From Leishmania martiniquensis (taxonomy: Eukaryota; Euglenozoa; Kinetoplastea; Trypanosomatida; Trypanosomatidae), in contig NC_090170.1 of the NCBI RefSeq assembly GCF_017916325.1, positions 1,304,001 to 1,368,000 of the forward strand: a stretch of DNA of 64,000 bases, written 5' to 3'. The notes under the pieces were generated by a model. It saw only the letters and a list, made by a program, of their open reading frames with translations. It did no database searches and was not told where the DNA came from. The first letter of the stretch is position 1. Every line of letters begins with the position of its first letter. Both the position numbers and the translations under genes were made by a program. Of this stretch, positions 1 through 11,356 are shown piece after piece.

Positions 1-247
1 AAAGGGAAGAGAAAAGAACTCGAAAAAAAACGTGGCGGTGCTCGGCTGGTACGCATCGCAACATACATCAACAGAGGAACAGAGCGTGCCGAAACGGGGG
101 GCGGGTGGAGGGGAGCGAGTGGCGGACGACCGACGAAAAGGATAGAAGGCTGGATTCCCTTCCTGCCTATCTTACCCCATCTCCCACCACCAGCATTTTT
201 TCTTCCTCAGCTGCGTTTCTTCTGCTTCTACTCGCTCCACCCAGTGA

Positions 248-2140
248 CTAAAACACTTTGCCAGAACTCTTCACCAGCGCCAGCACTTCGGTGACATCAT
301 ACCGCTCCACCCTGCCGTCAAATCCGGCCATCGTGAGATATAGGCGTGCTGAAAAGGAGCCTGCGTGTTCGCTCCCCGCAATGGCACCATCGTCGTGCCT
401 CGAGAGCGCCGCAGTTGGCGGTCTGGCACTGGCAGCCTGGTCACCCTCGAGCGCGTTGGCCGCCCGCGATGCTGTCTGGGGCGCCATCGGCGGGCCACTC
501 CAAACACAAGCCGCCTGGCACACAAAGCCGGGACCTCGACGATGCAGCACCAGGCGCTTGCGGGCACTGACGTACTCCACCGCCCCGCCGTCCGACCAGA
601 CGATGAGCTCCAGAGGAGATACATGTGTGGTGTCGAAATGGGAGCCCATTCCTGCGAGCGAGCGGCGAGAGGCAGTCCGCGAAATTGCGGCCTTCGCCCT
701 CGCCCCACCCGTCGCTACACTCGCTGCCCGTCGCGATAACGGTTTGTCTGTTGCCTCGGCGCCGCAGCTCTGCCCGGATGGCGGAGTCGTACTGGTGTGC
801 AGCGTGGGCACGGCACAGAGATGCCACACCCACACACCTGGACTGAAGAGAAAGATTTTTTTGAGTAAGAGAAGCAAAGGTAGTTCCTTCCGGACTGATC
901 CCCAGAGTAGCACCTCCCCCGTTGCGTGACCGGAGTAAAGGTACGAGTTTGGACTGCTAACGGCGGGATAGCGGCTCGCTGCCAGGCACGTGACGCGGCG
1001 CGCATCGTACCGCCAGCTACGCGGTGCAGCAGGAAGCCCCACGCTACCATCTCCCTGCTCCTGCTCTAGAAACGCTTGTTTGGCGCGGTGCGGAAGCGCG
1101 CCGCAGCTGCTCTCCACCATACCAACGGCGTCCGCTGACACCATCGCTGGCATCTCTCGAAGGTAGACCGAAGGATCGACAGACGGTGGGGTGAGTGCCT
1201 CCTCCTCAAGGGCTGCGTGATCAGTCAGCGAATTGCATCGCCTGCGGTTGTAGAGAAATGTATGGAATAGACGACCGAGCTGGTACACCGGCTCACGCAC
1301 CGATGTCGGGTCATCACGTGCGTCCGCCGCGACATCAGCCTCGCCGGCGGGATACGGCATGGTGTCATGATAGCACCAGGTGGCGCAGTCCCACACACAC
1401 AGAGTGCCCTCCTCTTGTCCGACTACGAGGAGCGGCGTCGAAAGAGAGACGGAAGGGGGAACATAGGTGATGGCCGTGATGAGACAGTGGTGCTGCAAGG
1501 CATGAAGCAGGAGAAGCTCTGACGAACTAATTGTGACAAGGAGCACGTACACGTCACGCAGAGAAGCTGCACAGCAAACAGCGGGCCCGTCGCTAGCTTT
1601 GGAAAACAGGCGCCTGCGCGTAGCCCCATTTGTGCTGTGCTCCATCTCTGGTGCATTGTCCTTGCCCACGGTGCTGGACGATCCTTGAGGAATCAGCTGA
1701 AGGGCTGTGATGGCGGCGCCGCCAGGCCTGCAAATACTCTGCATACGATACGTTACTGGGCACCAGGTGGCGATCACGCCATCCTCACTCGCGGTTATCA
1801 CCCAGCGTATGTTCTGATGAACGACAGCGTCAGCGCGAAGAGGGTCAAGATCTGCCCCGTCAACTGCTTCTGGGCTCACCGCCGGCTGCTGCTGCGACGA
1901 CGTCGCGCACGAGGCGGCTGAGTTGCACAACGGAAAGCATCGAACAGCATTCACCCACTGTGGATGGCGCAATCGCGCGTGCAGTCTCTGCGTTCGAATA
2001 TCCCACACGCAGACATCCCCGTTACTGCATGCCGCATAGAGCTGGCCGCCGTGCGGGTCGACGTCAAGGTCGTTGACGGAGTCGTCGGCGCCCAAGTAGG
2101 CGCACCGAAAGTCATCAAAGGCAGACGCGACGCTGCTCAT
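248..2140 (-). CDS. WD40 repeat protein, function unknown
   Basis: A 630-residue protein beginning MSSVASAFDD. The open frame continues upstream to 2215, but that end is a TTG and the added residues look like translated 5'UTR, so the ATG at 2140 is the first usable start. WD repeats are visible at residues about 21-53 (ending DVCVWDI), 57-135, 138-215 and 216-258 (ending GTLCVWD). More divergent blades follow near 365-405 (ending EVLLW), near 520-545 and at 600-625 (GFDGRVERYD). Long insertions rich in Ser, Ala and Gly separate the blades. This fits a seven-bladed beta-propeller scaffold with large loops. There is no signal peptide or membrane segment. It is the last gene of the transcription unit inside the window. 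I cannot assign it to a named WD40 family, so its partner and pathway are unknown. Confidence 0.85.
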   Translation of the reverse strand: MSSVASAFDDFRCAYLGADDSVNDLDVDPHGGQLYAACSNGDVCVWDIRTQRLHARLRHPQWVNAVRCFPLCNSAASCATSSQQQPAVSPEAVDGADLDPLRADAVVHQNIRWVITASEDGVIATWCPVTYRMQSICRPGGAAITALQLIPQGSSSTVGKDNAPEMEHSTNGATRRRLFSKASDGPAVCCAASLRDVYVLLVTISSSELLLLHALQHHCLITAITYVPPSVSLSTPLLVVGQEEGTLCVWDCATWCYHDTMPYPAGEADVAADARDDPTSVREPVYQLGRLFHTFLYNRRRCNSLTDHAALEEEALTPPSVDPSVYLREMPAMVSADAVGMVESSCGALPHRAKQAFLEQEQGDGSVGLPAAPRSWRYDARRVTCLAASRYPAVSSPNSYLYSGHATGEVLLWGSVRKELPLLLLLKKIFLFSPGVWVWHLCAVPTLHTSTTPPSGQSCGAEATDKPLSRRAASVATGGARAKAAISRTASRRSLAGMGSHFDTTHVSPLELIVWSDGGAVEYVSARKRLVLHRRGPGFVCQAACVWSGPPMAPQTASRAANALEGDQAASARPPTAALSRHDDGAIAGSEHAGSFSARLYLTMAGFDGRVERYDVTEVLALVKSSGKVF

Positions 2141-4442
2141 AGTTCGTCTCAAAAGACAAAAGCAAGCCAGGAAGAAGAGACGGCGTGCTATCTTGGCACT
2201 GCTCCTCTCAACCAAACCAAACCTGAAGCTTGCATGACGTTCGCCTGCCTCTGCCGTTAAGCGAAAGTGTGCAGCTGCGTTTTGACTTCAAAGCGCCAGA
2301 CCGAACAGGTAATTGCACACAAAAAAAATGGGGCGTGAGCCTTTCACCGGCGAGGTGTTCGTGAACCGATGAGACCTGCCCAAGCAGGGGTGCACTGCGA
2401 CACCGCCCGCTGGCTCGTATGAAGGTTTTCTTACGGGACGAGAAGCCTTCGCAGGCCACTCATCAGTCGCTGCAGTCAGTGAGAAAAGCACGCCGTTGTG
2501 GTCAGTGTGCGTGCGTAGCTGTGCGCGTGTGTATGTGCGAGTGGCCGTCAAGAGGTGCGACGACCATCCAACAAAAGGGTGAGGATGGTGCAAGACGAGG
2601 AAGGGTGATGTACACCTCGGTAACGCGCGCAGGTCAGAGGCTACCGAAAGCCGCGCCTGAAGCGGGGGCTATTCGACATGGCTGTCCTGTGCGGTACACA
2701 AAAGCGGAAGAGCAATCACGACATCGAACGAGGGAGCTTCCCGCGCTGAGCAAACACAAACAGAAGAATTCTCTTCTGCCTGTGTAGGGGGACGATAGGC
2801 ACACCCACCCACAGAAGAGAAGATGGCTCTTTGTGCGTGCCTACTATGGCCGTGCAACGACTGCACGCCTGGCAGAGAGATGCAGTGCTTTTTTGTGTTC
2901 ATCTTCAGTTCTTTCTGTCACCCGTTCCGCGTGTGCGTGGGGGGAGGGAGGGTGGGTGGAAAGGAGAGGGCGAGTGAGGGCCTCCGCAACGTAGCCGCTC
3001 TACGCGTTGAGTGCTGCATGAGGAAGACAGAGACACGAAAAAGACGCCGAGGGCAAGACAACGTAATGCCCGATCGCGGGTAAACGGGAAAGAGAAACAC
3101 AGACGTGTACACGCACATACACACACATCAACACACATGCGACATGAGAAAGAGGGAAAAAAGGGAGGTGTAAAGCGGCAGTCCATCCGTCAACGACCAA
3201 CGGAGACGGAGACCGAGTCGAGCCCGAGACGGGGAGGGGAAACGAGAAAACAAACGCACACGCGAGGGCTGCACAGCGAAAGAGGGGCGGAAAAGCAGAG
3301 TGAGAGGGAGGAGACATCAGGTACGATTGACGCTCTTTTTCCCCTTTGGTCGTTTCTATGGAGGTCACAGGATCAAAACCGAAATGGCAAATACACACAG
3401 AGACAGAGAGAGAGTGAGAGAGACGAAAGGGAAAGAGGAATCGCGCAGCTCAACAAACGTGGATACGCGCACGCACACGTGCATCAGCGAGCGTGCGTCG
3501 TGGAATGTGCACAACAGAGCGCCACAACGGGGCCGTGAGGTGGACGAGGGGAAAGGCAACACCCATGCTGACACAAAATGAAGCGGAAGAGATGAAAACG
3601 CCAACTGTCACTTTTATTTTCGTCCCCCTCTCTCACACACATGGGCATGAAGTCATAAGGGGTATGCACCCGTATAATGAACGAATGACGCAAGAACAAC
3701 ACAGAGGCCCTTTTGTCACCTGACGCAACAGGCCCGAGCAGTGCGCCTCTCCTTTACAAATGGGACACGAGTAGATGGGCAACAATAAGGGTACAAGTGC
3801 GTGAAGGACACATGAAGGCTCGCGAGGAAATGAATACGTTGCTGAGGAGCCCTCGACCCGACCTGCTCTGCTGCTGCCAATTTTCTTCTCTCTCTCTATC
3901 TCTCTCGGAGTTGTTCTTTCACCGACAACTGTATAGCCCACCCTGAACCGAAAGTGTTGACGAGGTACCGCTTCCTTTAAGGTTGTCGCTCATGTGAAGT
4001 TGAGCAATATGGCGTACACGTACGGGTACTAGTGCTCTTTGTCACGGATGCTTTCCTCGCCTTCATTCCCAAATGGCGAGAACTCCGACACATGCAGAGT
4101 ACCACGCAGTTTCTACATCTTCAACTGCATACGTCTGTCGTCTTCCATTTTTTTTCTCCTTACACACATGCTCGACTGCTGTGTGCCAGGAATGCGATAG
4201 CATCCTCGTGAAGCGCCAGCCGCGTGCGCACAGCACTCGATGAATTCAGCAGAGAGGAGAGGTCCAGCGAGTGACGTACATCACAATGGCGACCCTTTCG
4301 CCCCCTCTCGTCCCTCTTCTTCGCGAGTCAAAGAAAGAAAAGTAAAACGGGTGACATGCTGCCATTCACAATACGCCACACAGTACACTACACGAGCGGG
4401 AACATATGACTAAGCTCCCGTCGGATACCCATCACACGCCCC
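2141..4442. other. intergenic region between CFAP410 and the WD40 gene
   Basis: About 2.3 kb without a convincing gene. By transcription direction it holds the 3'UTR of the CFAP410 gene followed by the 5'UTR and splice region of the WD40 gene. It contains CA/TG-rich runs (for example 3,112-3,135) and long purine-rich stretches on the plus strand around 3,040-3,440. Open frames here overlap on both strands, are rich in Arg, Ser, Thr and His, and resemble no protein I know. Confidence 0.6.
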
Positions 4443-5345
4443 CTAATACCCAGCGAGTGAGTCAATGAAGCGGCGCACATCATGCAGCGACTCAGGCGAC
4501 AGCTCCGAGCACAGCACTTTAATAGCCTGCACCACCCCCTCCTCAGACGGCCCGGACGGGAAAGAGGAGACGGACTGGTAGTCATTGACGCCATGGGCTC
4601 GCGCAGCAGGGCTGGAGCGAGCGGGATGCTGCGCAGGGCTGTCGTACGGATCGCGATGCTTCGACAGAGGCAGGGGATTGCGCATGGCTGCATTGGCGCT
4701 GGCCGGGGACTCACCATGGCCGTTGTACTCACCACCGCCACCGGCACTGCTAGTGGCTTGTCTAGGGTGCGCGTCTTGGTGACCTGCCGCGGAAGCAATT
4801 GGGCGATTGTAACTGGCGCTTGTAATGCCGGACCGCGCGTGTGCCTGGCGCTCCTGGAGCGTTGGTGGTGTAATGCCCTCAACCGGCTGTGCGTACTTTG
4901 ACGGTGGCGGCGCAAAACTGAGCAACTGCGGAAACACCGCGAGCGCGCTTTCGCGCTCCTCGTCCGTGATGACGCGGTCGTCGAGGCGCTCAAGCGACGG
5001 AATGGCAGCGACGACGAAACGCCGGTAGTTGGGGTCACGGCTGATTGGGTTTTCGGCCAAGCTGAGGACTTCCAAGCATGGCAGGCGAGAGAGGTGCAGC
5101 ACCTGGTTGATATCGCGAATTTGGTTCCTGCGTAGGTAAACCTCTGCAAGCCGGCGACAGTTCGACAGGGCGCCGATCTCTGAAATTTCGTTGAGCGACA
5201 TGGAGAGCACTTCCAAGACTACGGCCTGCCGAAGCACACCGATGTCTTGGATCTGCGACGCGCATACATTAAGCTTCTGAACTCGGCGAATGTCATCCGT
5301 CTTAGACTTCTGCAGCACCAGGTTGAGCGTGAGTACACCCGCCAT
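4443..5345 (-). CDS. CFAP410: CFAP410 (C21orf2) ciliary leucine-rich repeat protein
   Basis: A 300-residue protein starting [12 protein letters not shown]. The longer frame upstream to 5675 is translated 5'UTR, since a trans-splice signal lies between the two (5,458-5,550). Residues about 15-110 are leucine-rich repeats ([46 protein letters not shown]) closed by an LRRcap-like segment ending [12 protein letters not shown] long low-complexity linker follows. The last ~33 residues form a conserved amphipathic segment ([16 protein letters not shown] to FIDSLAGY). An LRR domain plus a short C-terminal oligomerising helix bundle is the known CFAP410 architecture in humans, Chlamydomonas and T. brucei, where the protein sits at basal bodies and works with NEK1-type kinases. 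A flagellar-base role is therefore likely in this flagellate. The family call is firm and the localisation is inferred. Confidence 0.88.
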   Translation of the reverse strand: MAGVLTLNLVLQKSKTDDIRRVQKLNVCASQIQDIGVLRQAVVLEVLSMSLNEISEIGALSNCRRLAEVYLRRNQIRDINQVLHLSRLPCLEVLSLAENPISRDPNYRRFVVAAIPSLERLDDRVITDEERESALAVFPQLLSFAPPPSKYAQPVEGITPPTLQERQAHARSGITSASYNRPIASAAGHQDAHPRQATSSAGGGGEYNGHGESPASANAAMRNPLPLSKHRDPYDSPAQHPARSSPAARAHGVNDYQSVSSFPSGPSEEGVVQAIKVLCSELSPESLHDVRRFIDSLAGY

Positions 5346-6520
5346 GATGCCCCTCTCTCCTCCTCCTCCTCCCCCTTCCTTTTTGAAACCCGTACCGCAG
5401 ACGCGCGATGCTGCACAAGCAAATAAAAGAGAGCAATCGCAGGAAATAACAGTGCAGCTAACCGCAATACACAAATATAGAAAAAAAGCGGCAAAGCAAA
5501 AGGAGACACAAATGCAACGAGAGAGAGAGGGGGGAAGGGGGAAGAAAGTACCCGTGTCCTTGCGTGTCTTTTCTTTTCTTTCACCGTCTCTCTCTCTCGG
5601 TGTGTGTGTGTGTGTGTTGGTGGGGTGAAGAGCAAACTTGCGGAGAGTTTGCCGAAGGGACGCGAGTGAGGCCATGTACGAGTGCGTACACGTATGTTTG
5701 GGGCGAGTGAGAGGGGGGAGAGGAGAAATTTCGTGTTCGAAGTCCGCGAGAGCCGATGGAGCAAAAAGGGAGCAGGTGGAGAGTCACCCACAGATTTGGA
5801 AAGGCGTCGCCCATGAAAGCAGCGAGGGGGGCCGAAGGCTGGCCAGCACCATGCGCGTTGCTGTTTCGAGAGAAGGAAGGTAGCGGCCTCCTTTCCCCCT
5901 CCCCTCGTTGGCACTGTGCGTGATAGCGCCCACTGCAGCGCAAAACGGCCGGCCTCGCTCAATAGTTGCGCAGGAATTTTCGTCTCTTGAGCGGCGTCGG
6001 TCATCAGTGCCAGAGAGGTGCGAGAGGAGTGCGGCAAGGCAGGAGCTGGGGAGAGGGAGGGGGAGTGCACAGTCCCCTTTTTGAAATTCAGCATTAGCGT
6101 CCACAGGAAGTGCCCCTAACGATTTTCTATCGAGCCAGGCAGCGCTTCAGACATGATGAGGGGGAAAGCGATCGGCCGAGCCGCAGGGAGGCAAGCCCTT
6201 CAGAGACACACAGTGCCCACCAACGGAGTCTCCACTGCCTCCGCGCCCTGCGGCGCCTCGAGTCACGACGGGCAAACAGACTCCGCTACGCGCACACCTG
6301 GTGAGCCCCTCTGTGAGGAGCGCAGGAGATGGTCGGGTTCACGTCACCTGGAAAGGCAGGAGCAGCTCCCACAGCACCTGCTGCCTACGCGTGAGTGGCG
6401 CTGCGCGTGCCAGCCGCAGCACGAAGCACGAACGACAAGGACAGCAACAAAAATGCCGACGGAGGCTATGCAGAATCAGAGAGGCGCACGCGAACCCGCC
6501 CGCGCACTCGCCTCGCACGA
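5346..6520. other. intergenic region between TRAPPC5 and CFAP410 genes
   Basis: About 1.2 kb holding the TRAPPC5 3'UTR and the CFAP410 splice region. It contains a short (TG)n run at 5,601-5,617 and GA-rich tracts. The open frames on either strand are low-complexity and I see no gene. Confidence 0.6.
5456..5550 (-). promoter_or_regulatory. candidate trans-splice acceptor for the CFAP410 mRNA
   Basis: On the coding strand, a nearly pure pyrimidine tract (plus-strand purines at 5,519-5,548) is followed by the first downstream AG at 5,459-5,458. This would give a 5'UTR of about 112 nt. It puts the spliced leader downstream of the longer reading frame's end at 5675 and so supports the ATG at 5345. 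Inferred from the pattern only. Confidence 0.5.
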
Positions 6521-7150
6521 TCAGGTTCGCATCTTCCTTTCCCGATCCCAGACGTGCTTCGCGAACGCAATCACGAATAGCGATTGGTGGGGCTTGCCGG
6601 GCTCCGGCTGATGATATGTTTGCACTTCTGCCTCAAAGCCCATTGACTGCAGTGCCCCTTGAATGATGCCCCCCATGAAGCCGGCGTAGTTTACGTTCCA
6701 TCGGCCTTCGCTGTCGATGTAGTCAGGGGAAGGGTGAACGTTGCGCAGAACGATAGGGTCGCTGTCGAAGAGGAAAAAGCGATCTGAGTTGCTCTCACGC
6801 TGGACTTCGCTAGCGGCGCGGCCAAACCAGCGCGCCCACAGTTTCTCCTGAAGCAGCTTCAGGACTGCGTCAATCGAGAGCGGGCGGCGCTGCAAGTCGA
6901 CCGAGTCGCGCACAGAGGATAGCATGATCAGACGGGTGCCGACATGCGCTCCGAGCGAAGTTAGGCGGGCCTCCACCTCCTCAACGTTCTTTACTTTGGT
7001 TGGAAAGGTGTAAGCGCGCACACACAGCTCCGAAAATAAAAAGCTGAATGCCGACAAGGCAACCTGGGTGTGTTCGCTGGAGGAGAGGTCTGCCATGACG
7101 CCCCCCTTGTCACTCGGCACCTTGCCCCTGGTAACCATTCGCTGACGCAT
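6521..7150 (-). CDS. TRS31: TRAPP complex subunit 5 (Trs31/Bet3 family)
   Basis: A 209-residue protein. TRAPPC5/Trs31 is a core subunit of the TRAPP tether, which acts as a Rab1/Ypt1 exchange factor at the Golgi. Visible family features are an N-terminal helical segment with SFLFSELCVRA, the central SLGAHVGTRLIML, and the C-terminal VNYAGFMGGIIQGAL followed by SMGFEAEVQTYHQPE. That last stretch matches the conserved core of the Bet3 fold in Trs31 (family length about 190-280). Three in-frame ATGs are possible: residue 1 at 7150, residue 5, and residue 19 at 7096, which begins MADLSSSEH. I report the longest, but the 191-residue form is equally plausible. No membrane segment or targeting signal is seen. 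Confidence 0.88.
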   Translation of the reverse strand: MRQRMVTRGKVPSDKGGVMADLSSSEHTQVALSAFSFLFSELCVRAYTFPTKVKNVEEVEARLTSLGAHVGTRLIMLSSVRDSVDLQRRPLSIDAVLKLLQEKLWARWFGRAASEVQRESNSDRFFLFDSDPIVLRNVHPSPDYIDSEGRWNVNYAGFMGGIIQGALQSMGFEAEVQTYHQPEPGKPHQSLFVIAFAKHVWDRERKMRT

Positions 7151-7713
7151 CTGCCTTGCTCGTCAAGGTCTGGTGAGCGTATCTGGAGAATGGTGGTCAG
7201 GTGTCCCTAGCACGAGATCGAAAGCACACTTCGGTGCGGGCGTCATGCAAAAGATTTTGTGGCACCTGCTCCAAGCGTGAGTGCCGTTCAGACGATGAAG
7301 AAGCGCCGTAGGGGGGTGGCTTCGGGCGCGCAAAGACGCGAAAGTGTAGTGTCGCTTGAGAGTCAGTGAAGCAGCCATGACGGCGTGGAAGAGAGGACGT
7401 GGACATTGCAGGTGCAGGAACAAAGAGCTAACGAGCTCGAGCCGTCCCCTCGTCTACAAAATGCTCTGCGCCGGGCTGCTTTTGTTCGCTAGTAATTCTC
7501 TTTAGCCCCCTTTTCCTCTCTCTCTTGTGCGCCTCAAAGTCGGTACACACACGTGTGAGACAGGGAGGTGAACGACAGGCTCTGCATCCGCTACCGCTGT
7601 CTCCCAACTTGTTTTTATGCTTTTACGTCCTCGCCTAGCCGGCATCAAGCGTGGCCAAGTAGCCTTCCTCACACAAAACCTCGCAAAGTGTAGGCGCGCT
7701 TTTTTGCTGTGTC

Positions 7714-7751
7714 TGTCTGTGTGTGTGTGTGTCTGTGTGTGTGTGTGTGTT
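7714..7751. repeat. (TG)n microsatellite
   Basis: An alternating TG run interrupted by occasional C, ending at the TTTGTGAACGG boundary. Simple-sequence runs of this type are common in kinetoplastid UTRs. Confidence 0.8.
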
Positions 7752-8819
7752 TGTGAACGGAAGGTGGAAAGCGAGCAAAAGGAAAAAAATATATAAACAT
7801 CGCGTTACACTAAAGAGAAGACGAAAAAAAAAAAGCAGTCATGGGCACCTCCCGTTTGCTCCATGTCCCCTTTCGTTTCTTCTTTTCCTGCACCTGCGCT
7901 GCATATGCTAACCGTCAGCGAGACGTATCGGTGTGCCCCGCGCACGTTTCGTGTGAGGGAATGGCAGCGATTGTGGTTGCAATGCGCTCTCAGGCTCGCG
8001 TTTTACTCTCATCGCCTTCAGCAGCCATACGGAGGCGCACAGAAATATTTTCTCGTGTGGTACGTATCAATGACGCAGCGCGCGCTTCTCGAAGTGGAGC
8101 TGTGGAGAGGCAGAGATATGCGCAGGCAAGCACTGTTGTTCTTGTTATTTTCAATTTTTCTTGTCCTCGAAAATCAACTTGAAAGAAGCATATATACTCA
8201 TGAATGGGCCCATAACACTGTGGAGACTCATCTTTCTCTGCATCTTTTTTTCTTTCCATACCGATTCTCATCCGCAGCAGCGGTGCCCATCACTCAGGGT
8301 CAATGCTCACTTCCTTTGACATTCCTGTGAATCGCCCAGAAAAGAGACGTCTGCCTTCCTAAATACAGAGCGAGCTCTGCAGCGTGAACGGGACACAGCG
8401 CTTACCGACGGAGGGAAGGGTCCGTCCGGAAGGCAGCAAGAAGTCAGATGAAAGCAGCAGAAGCAACAAAGGAGCAGGTGGCCCAAGTGGCACGCTTCAG
8501 TGAGGAAAATGAAGCCCATTCACTGAAAATAGAGGCGAAAGAGGAGCATGCACACGCACACGCAGGATGAGCGCAAGACATTTTAAGCTGTAATAAGCAG
8601 CATAGCCATGGTAACCTTTAACGACCAAGGAAGAGAAACAGATAGGTGAGAATTGATACCATATAAGAGGAGGCAAGAGAGAAAACAATAGAAATGAGAT
8701 GCCCAATACACACACGCACACACGTGTACGCAGGCGCCAGAGCTTTCGTTTGTGTTATACGCTCAGAGAGGAACGAGATGCGGTGATCGATGGTACATGT
8801 ATATTATAGAAAGAGAGCT

Positions 8820-8839
8820 ATATATACATATGTATATAT
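8820..8839. repeat. 20-nt perfect AT-rich palindrome
   Basis: Positions 8,820-8,839 read identically on both strands, with CATATG at the centre. It lies inside the long UTR between the carrier and TRAPPC5 genes. A hairpin is possible, but no function can be assigned. Confidence 0.6.
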
Positions 8840-10333
8840 GTATGTATTCACCCAGAATGTGCAAGGGACAGCGATGCTTCTGCTTACCGCACGTGTGCTC
8901 CCCCCTCCCCCAGCCGCCTCTCTCTCTAAGAGAGACAAGAGGGGGGGGGGGCAAAACAAGCAGAAGAAAAAAAAAGAAAGAAAAGCAATCACACCGACAT
9001 GAGAACGACGGAGACTCACCTCACCGAAGGAGAGATCAGAGAGATATCTGAGAGAATCGATGGCACGAAAAGGCGCACGGCCGACGTCTGTAAAGGAGGA
9101 TGGTAAAAAAAAAGCAAAGCAAAATGCCGAAGCGGAAAACGAACCAAGACAGGGAAATGGACAGGCTCCTGTGTCAACAGCATTACTAATGGGGCCTTTT
9201 AGCGTACTCACGTGTGTACATGCATGTATGTGTGTTGGGGGAAGGGGTGGGTGTATCGTACAAGATGTCTTGAGCTCCTCGATCCCTTCTACTTCGGCGC
9301 ATTTTGTGCGAGTCGATCAAGAGGATACTAAAGCGTATCTTATTGGCTTCCTTTTTGCTGTTATTCGCCGTTCCCTCTTCTGCAGCTCAACATGCCTCTC
9401 TTGCTGCTACTGCTGCTATTTTCTTTCTCTTCTTTGATTGAACAGTTACACAGTGTCCGACACACGCCGCCCAGGGGGGGGAATGGATGACGCCGCAAAC
9501 TAAAAAACAAACAGAAACAAAGAATACAGCATACAACGCAGCGTACCTTCCCTCTGATGTACACACCCATACATATGCACACACACGCACCCATGAACCT
9601 GTACGCATACTCTTTCCATTTCCCGCCGACTCGAACGCAGAGGTCTGCCGTACACCGCCGACACAAGCACAACGCTTCGGCGAACAAGCACCACTCGACC
9701 GGGAATGAGCTGGTGCTCTTCTTGCACGTGTATTGGTCAGCGGCCCAGTCGAGGAAAGGATGAGCGGAGACGACAATGAACGTGATGTTACACCTTTGCT
9801 TCTCCGCGATGTTTCTCTTCCCCTAAAAATATGGCACGGCACTCTTGCTGGCGCCATAATCCAGAGTGTTGCCCTTCGTTCATAGCTCTCTAGTCCATGG
9901 AGACGAGACGAGCTGCGTGGCCTCACGCTGAACTTCAACGTGAATGCTTTGTGTGTGTGTGAGCTCAGTCACGCTGCGTTGCACCTCGCCCGCTTGGCTC
10001 CGCTTACTTGAGGATCGAGACCTAAGCAGGCAAACGACACGGCAGCGACGCCTCCTTCCTATCGCGTGCGCCGACGCGCAGTCGCCACTGTGCGACGCGC
10101 GCCGAAGTCCGCAAATGTCTGCGTCCCTGCATAGTACCCAGACGACGCCATCAAGCCGGTCTCCACTCGCCGCCGTCTACACATCCAAAAGGCGGCTACA
10201 AACGGAGAAGGATATACACTAGACCCTATCAAATACCTGATCCACTTTAAATTCAGCTTTCCCATAGTTGATGCCTATATGTGTCTCTCTTGATTTTTCT
10301 ACACGTCTTTTGATGGCCTCATCGACCCACCCG

Positions 10334-10940
10334 CCTTTCCCAACGGAGAAAGAGGGAAGGAAAGGGGAGGGGGGCAGCTCAGTGCGCCGTATCTCAGGGG
10401 GCTCCAGCGCTGCCATTCGGTGCGGTGAGGCCAAGCGGCACCCCCACCCCTCTCTCTATGCCGGGCAGCCGCGGGCGGCGGTATCGGGCCAGGCGTCTGC
10501 GGCGTGGGGTGGGGGCCGTGCGACGTGTTGCTCCCGATGCCGGCGGCAAGGGTGTGCGTGGCGTGGCGCCGGTGCGGCCTGCGGCGGTGAACGCGTCTGC
10601 GCCGCCCACGTCGTGGCCAAGGTGTGCATGCCGCTCTGGCGCATCATGCCCGGCCCTCCCCTCTGCGTGTGTCTGCGTGTGTGTGTCTGTGGAGGGGGCG
10701 TGGGCCACCTCAGGAGGACGCACCGCGTGGCGGCCAGCGTGATGGGCGCGGCTGCGATGCGGCTTGCGGGGCGAGGGGGTATGCAGGGTCCGAGGCACGG
10801 ACTGTGCGCAGATGGCTGAGCCGGGCGCCATGCCGCCATGGGTCTCTGCGGCTGCCTCGCAGCACTCCCACGAGCCTGTGACGGGGCCGCGCTGTGCGTT
10901 GAGCTCATGCTCTACGGCAGTAAGCGGACATGTGCCGAAG
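10334..10940 (+). mobile_element. SIDER-like dispersed repeat, copy 1 (607 bp)
   Basis: A GC-rich 607-bp element. Its reverse complement is present at 16,281-16,887 with identical length and, in my base-by-base comparison, one mismatch (in the 10,571-10,580 block). In this orientation the right end is followed by an A-rich stretch (AGAAAA), as expected for a retroposon tail. It begins 417 nt downstream of the carrier stop codon (the 3'UTR side), where Leishmania SIDER degenerate retroposons are typically found. It carries a 65-bp segment (10,482-10,546), flanked by GGCGG direct repeats, that copies 3, 4 and 5 lack. Open frames of 85-183 residues across it are products of its GC content. The SIDER assignment is inferred from size, location and copy number; I could not align it to a reference. 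Confidence 0.7.
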
Positions 10941-11356
10941 AGAAAACGGGCGTTGGTTCTGTCGCGCCTCTCTCACCCAAACGCTTTCCCCCCTCCTTTA
11001 ATGTCCTCCTGCAAATGCCCTTTTCTGCTCCCCTCTTCTTTGTCTCCTCGAGTCCGCACTCGCGCGAGCGGGTGTTATGGAGCAGCTGCCCTCTTCATAG
11101 CTGAGCCCCACCCTCCCCCACCCCATCTCGCTCTTTGGCAACGTGACGCACGGATGTATTTGAAGAAAACGCAGTCGATTTACTTTGTCGCACACGCCTT
11201 TCCTTGAGCTCTCCGATGTCTGGCTAAGAGCTGCTGCTCCCGTCGCCCGGCTCACATCTTCTCTCGCTTGCAATCGTGTTGACAAGAGACACTCCCCCCG
11301 CATCCACCACGATCTTACCCGCAGGTTGTACCTGGCAGCAGTCTTCTGCAGTGAGG
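10941..11356. other. proximal 3'UTR of the mitochondrial carrier gene
   Basis: 416 nt between the carrier stop and repeat copy 1. Nothing further is recognised. Confidence 0.5.

Larger units (their letters stand above)
7151..10333. other. long gene-free region upstream of TRAPPC5
   Basis: About 3.2 kb with no supported gene. It contains a (TG)n microsatellite at about 7,714-7,751, poly-purine tracts, an AT-rich patch at 8,800-8,850 with a perfect 20-nt palindrome (8,820-8,839), a G run at 8,941-8,951, and CA-rich runs near 9,560-9,600. Overlapping open frames on both strands (for example minus 9,387-9,938) are compositionally biased and look like chance reading through UTR sequence. Confidence 0.55.

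Noticed and set aside
3011..3538. 175-residue plus-strand frame rich in Arg, Glu, Thr
   Set aside because: Generated by purine and ACACAC runs in the UTR. It is antisense to the transcription unit and low-complexity throughout.
10394..10831. 145-residue frames across repeat copy 1 (recurring in the other copies)
   Set aside because: They recur only because the repeat recurs. Both strands are open, and no start or domain is conserved beyond the DNA identity.
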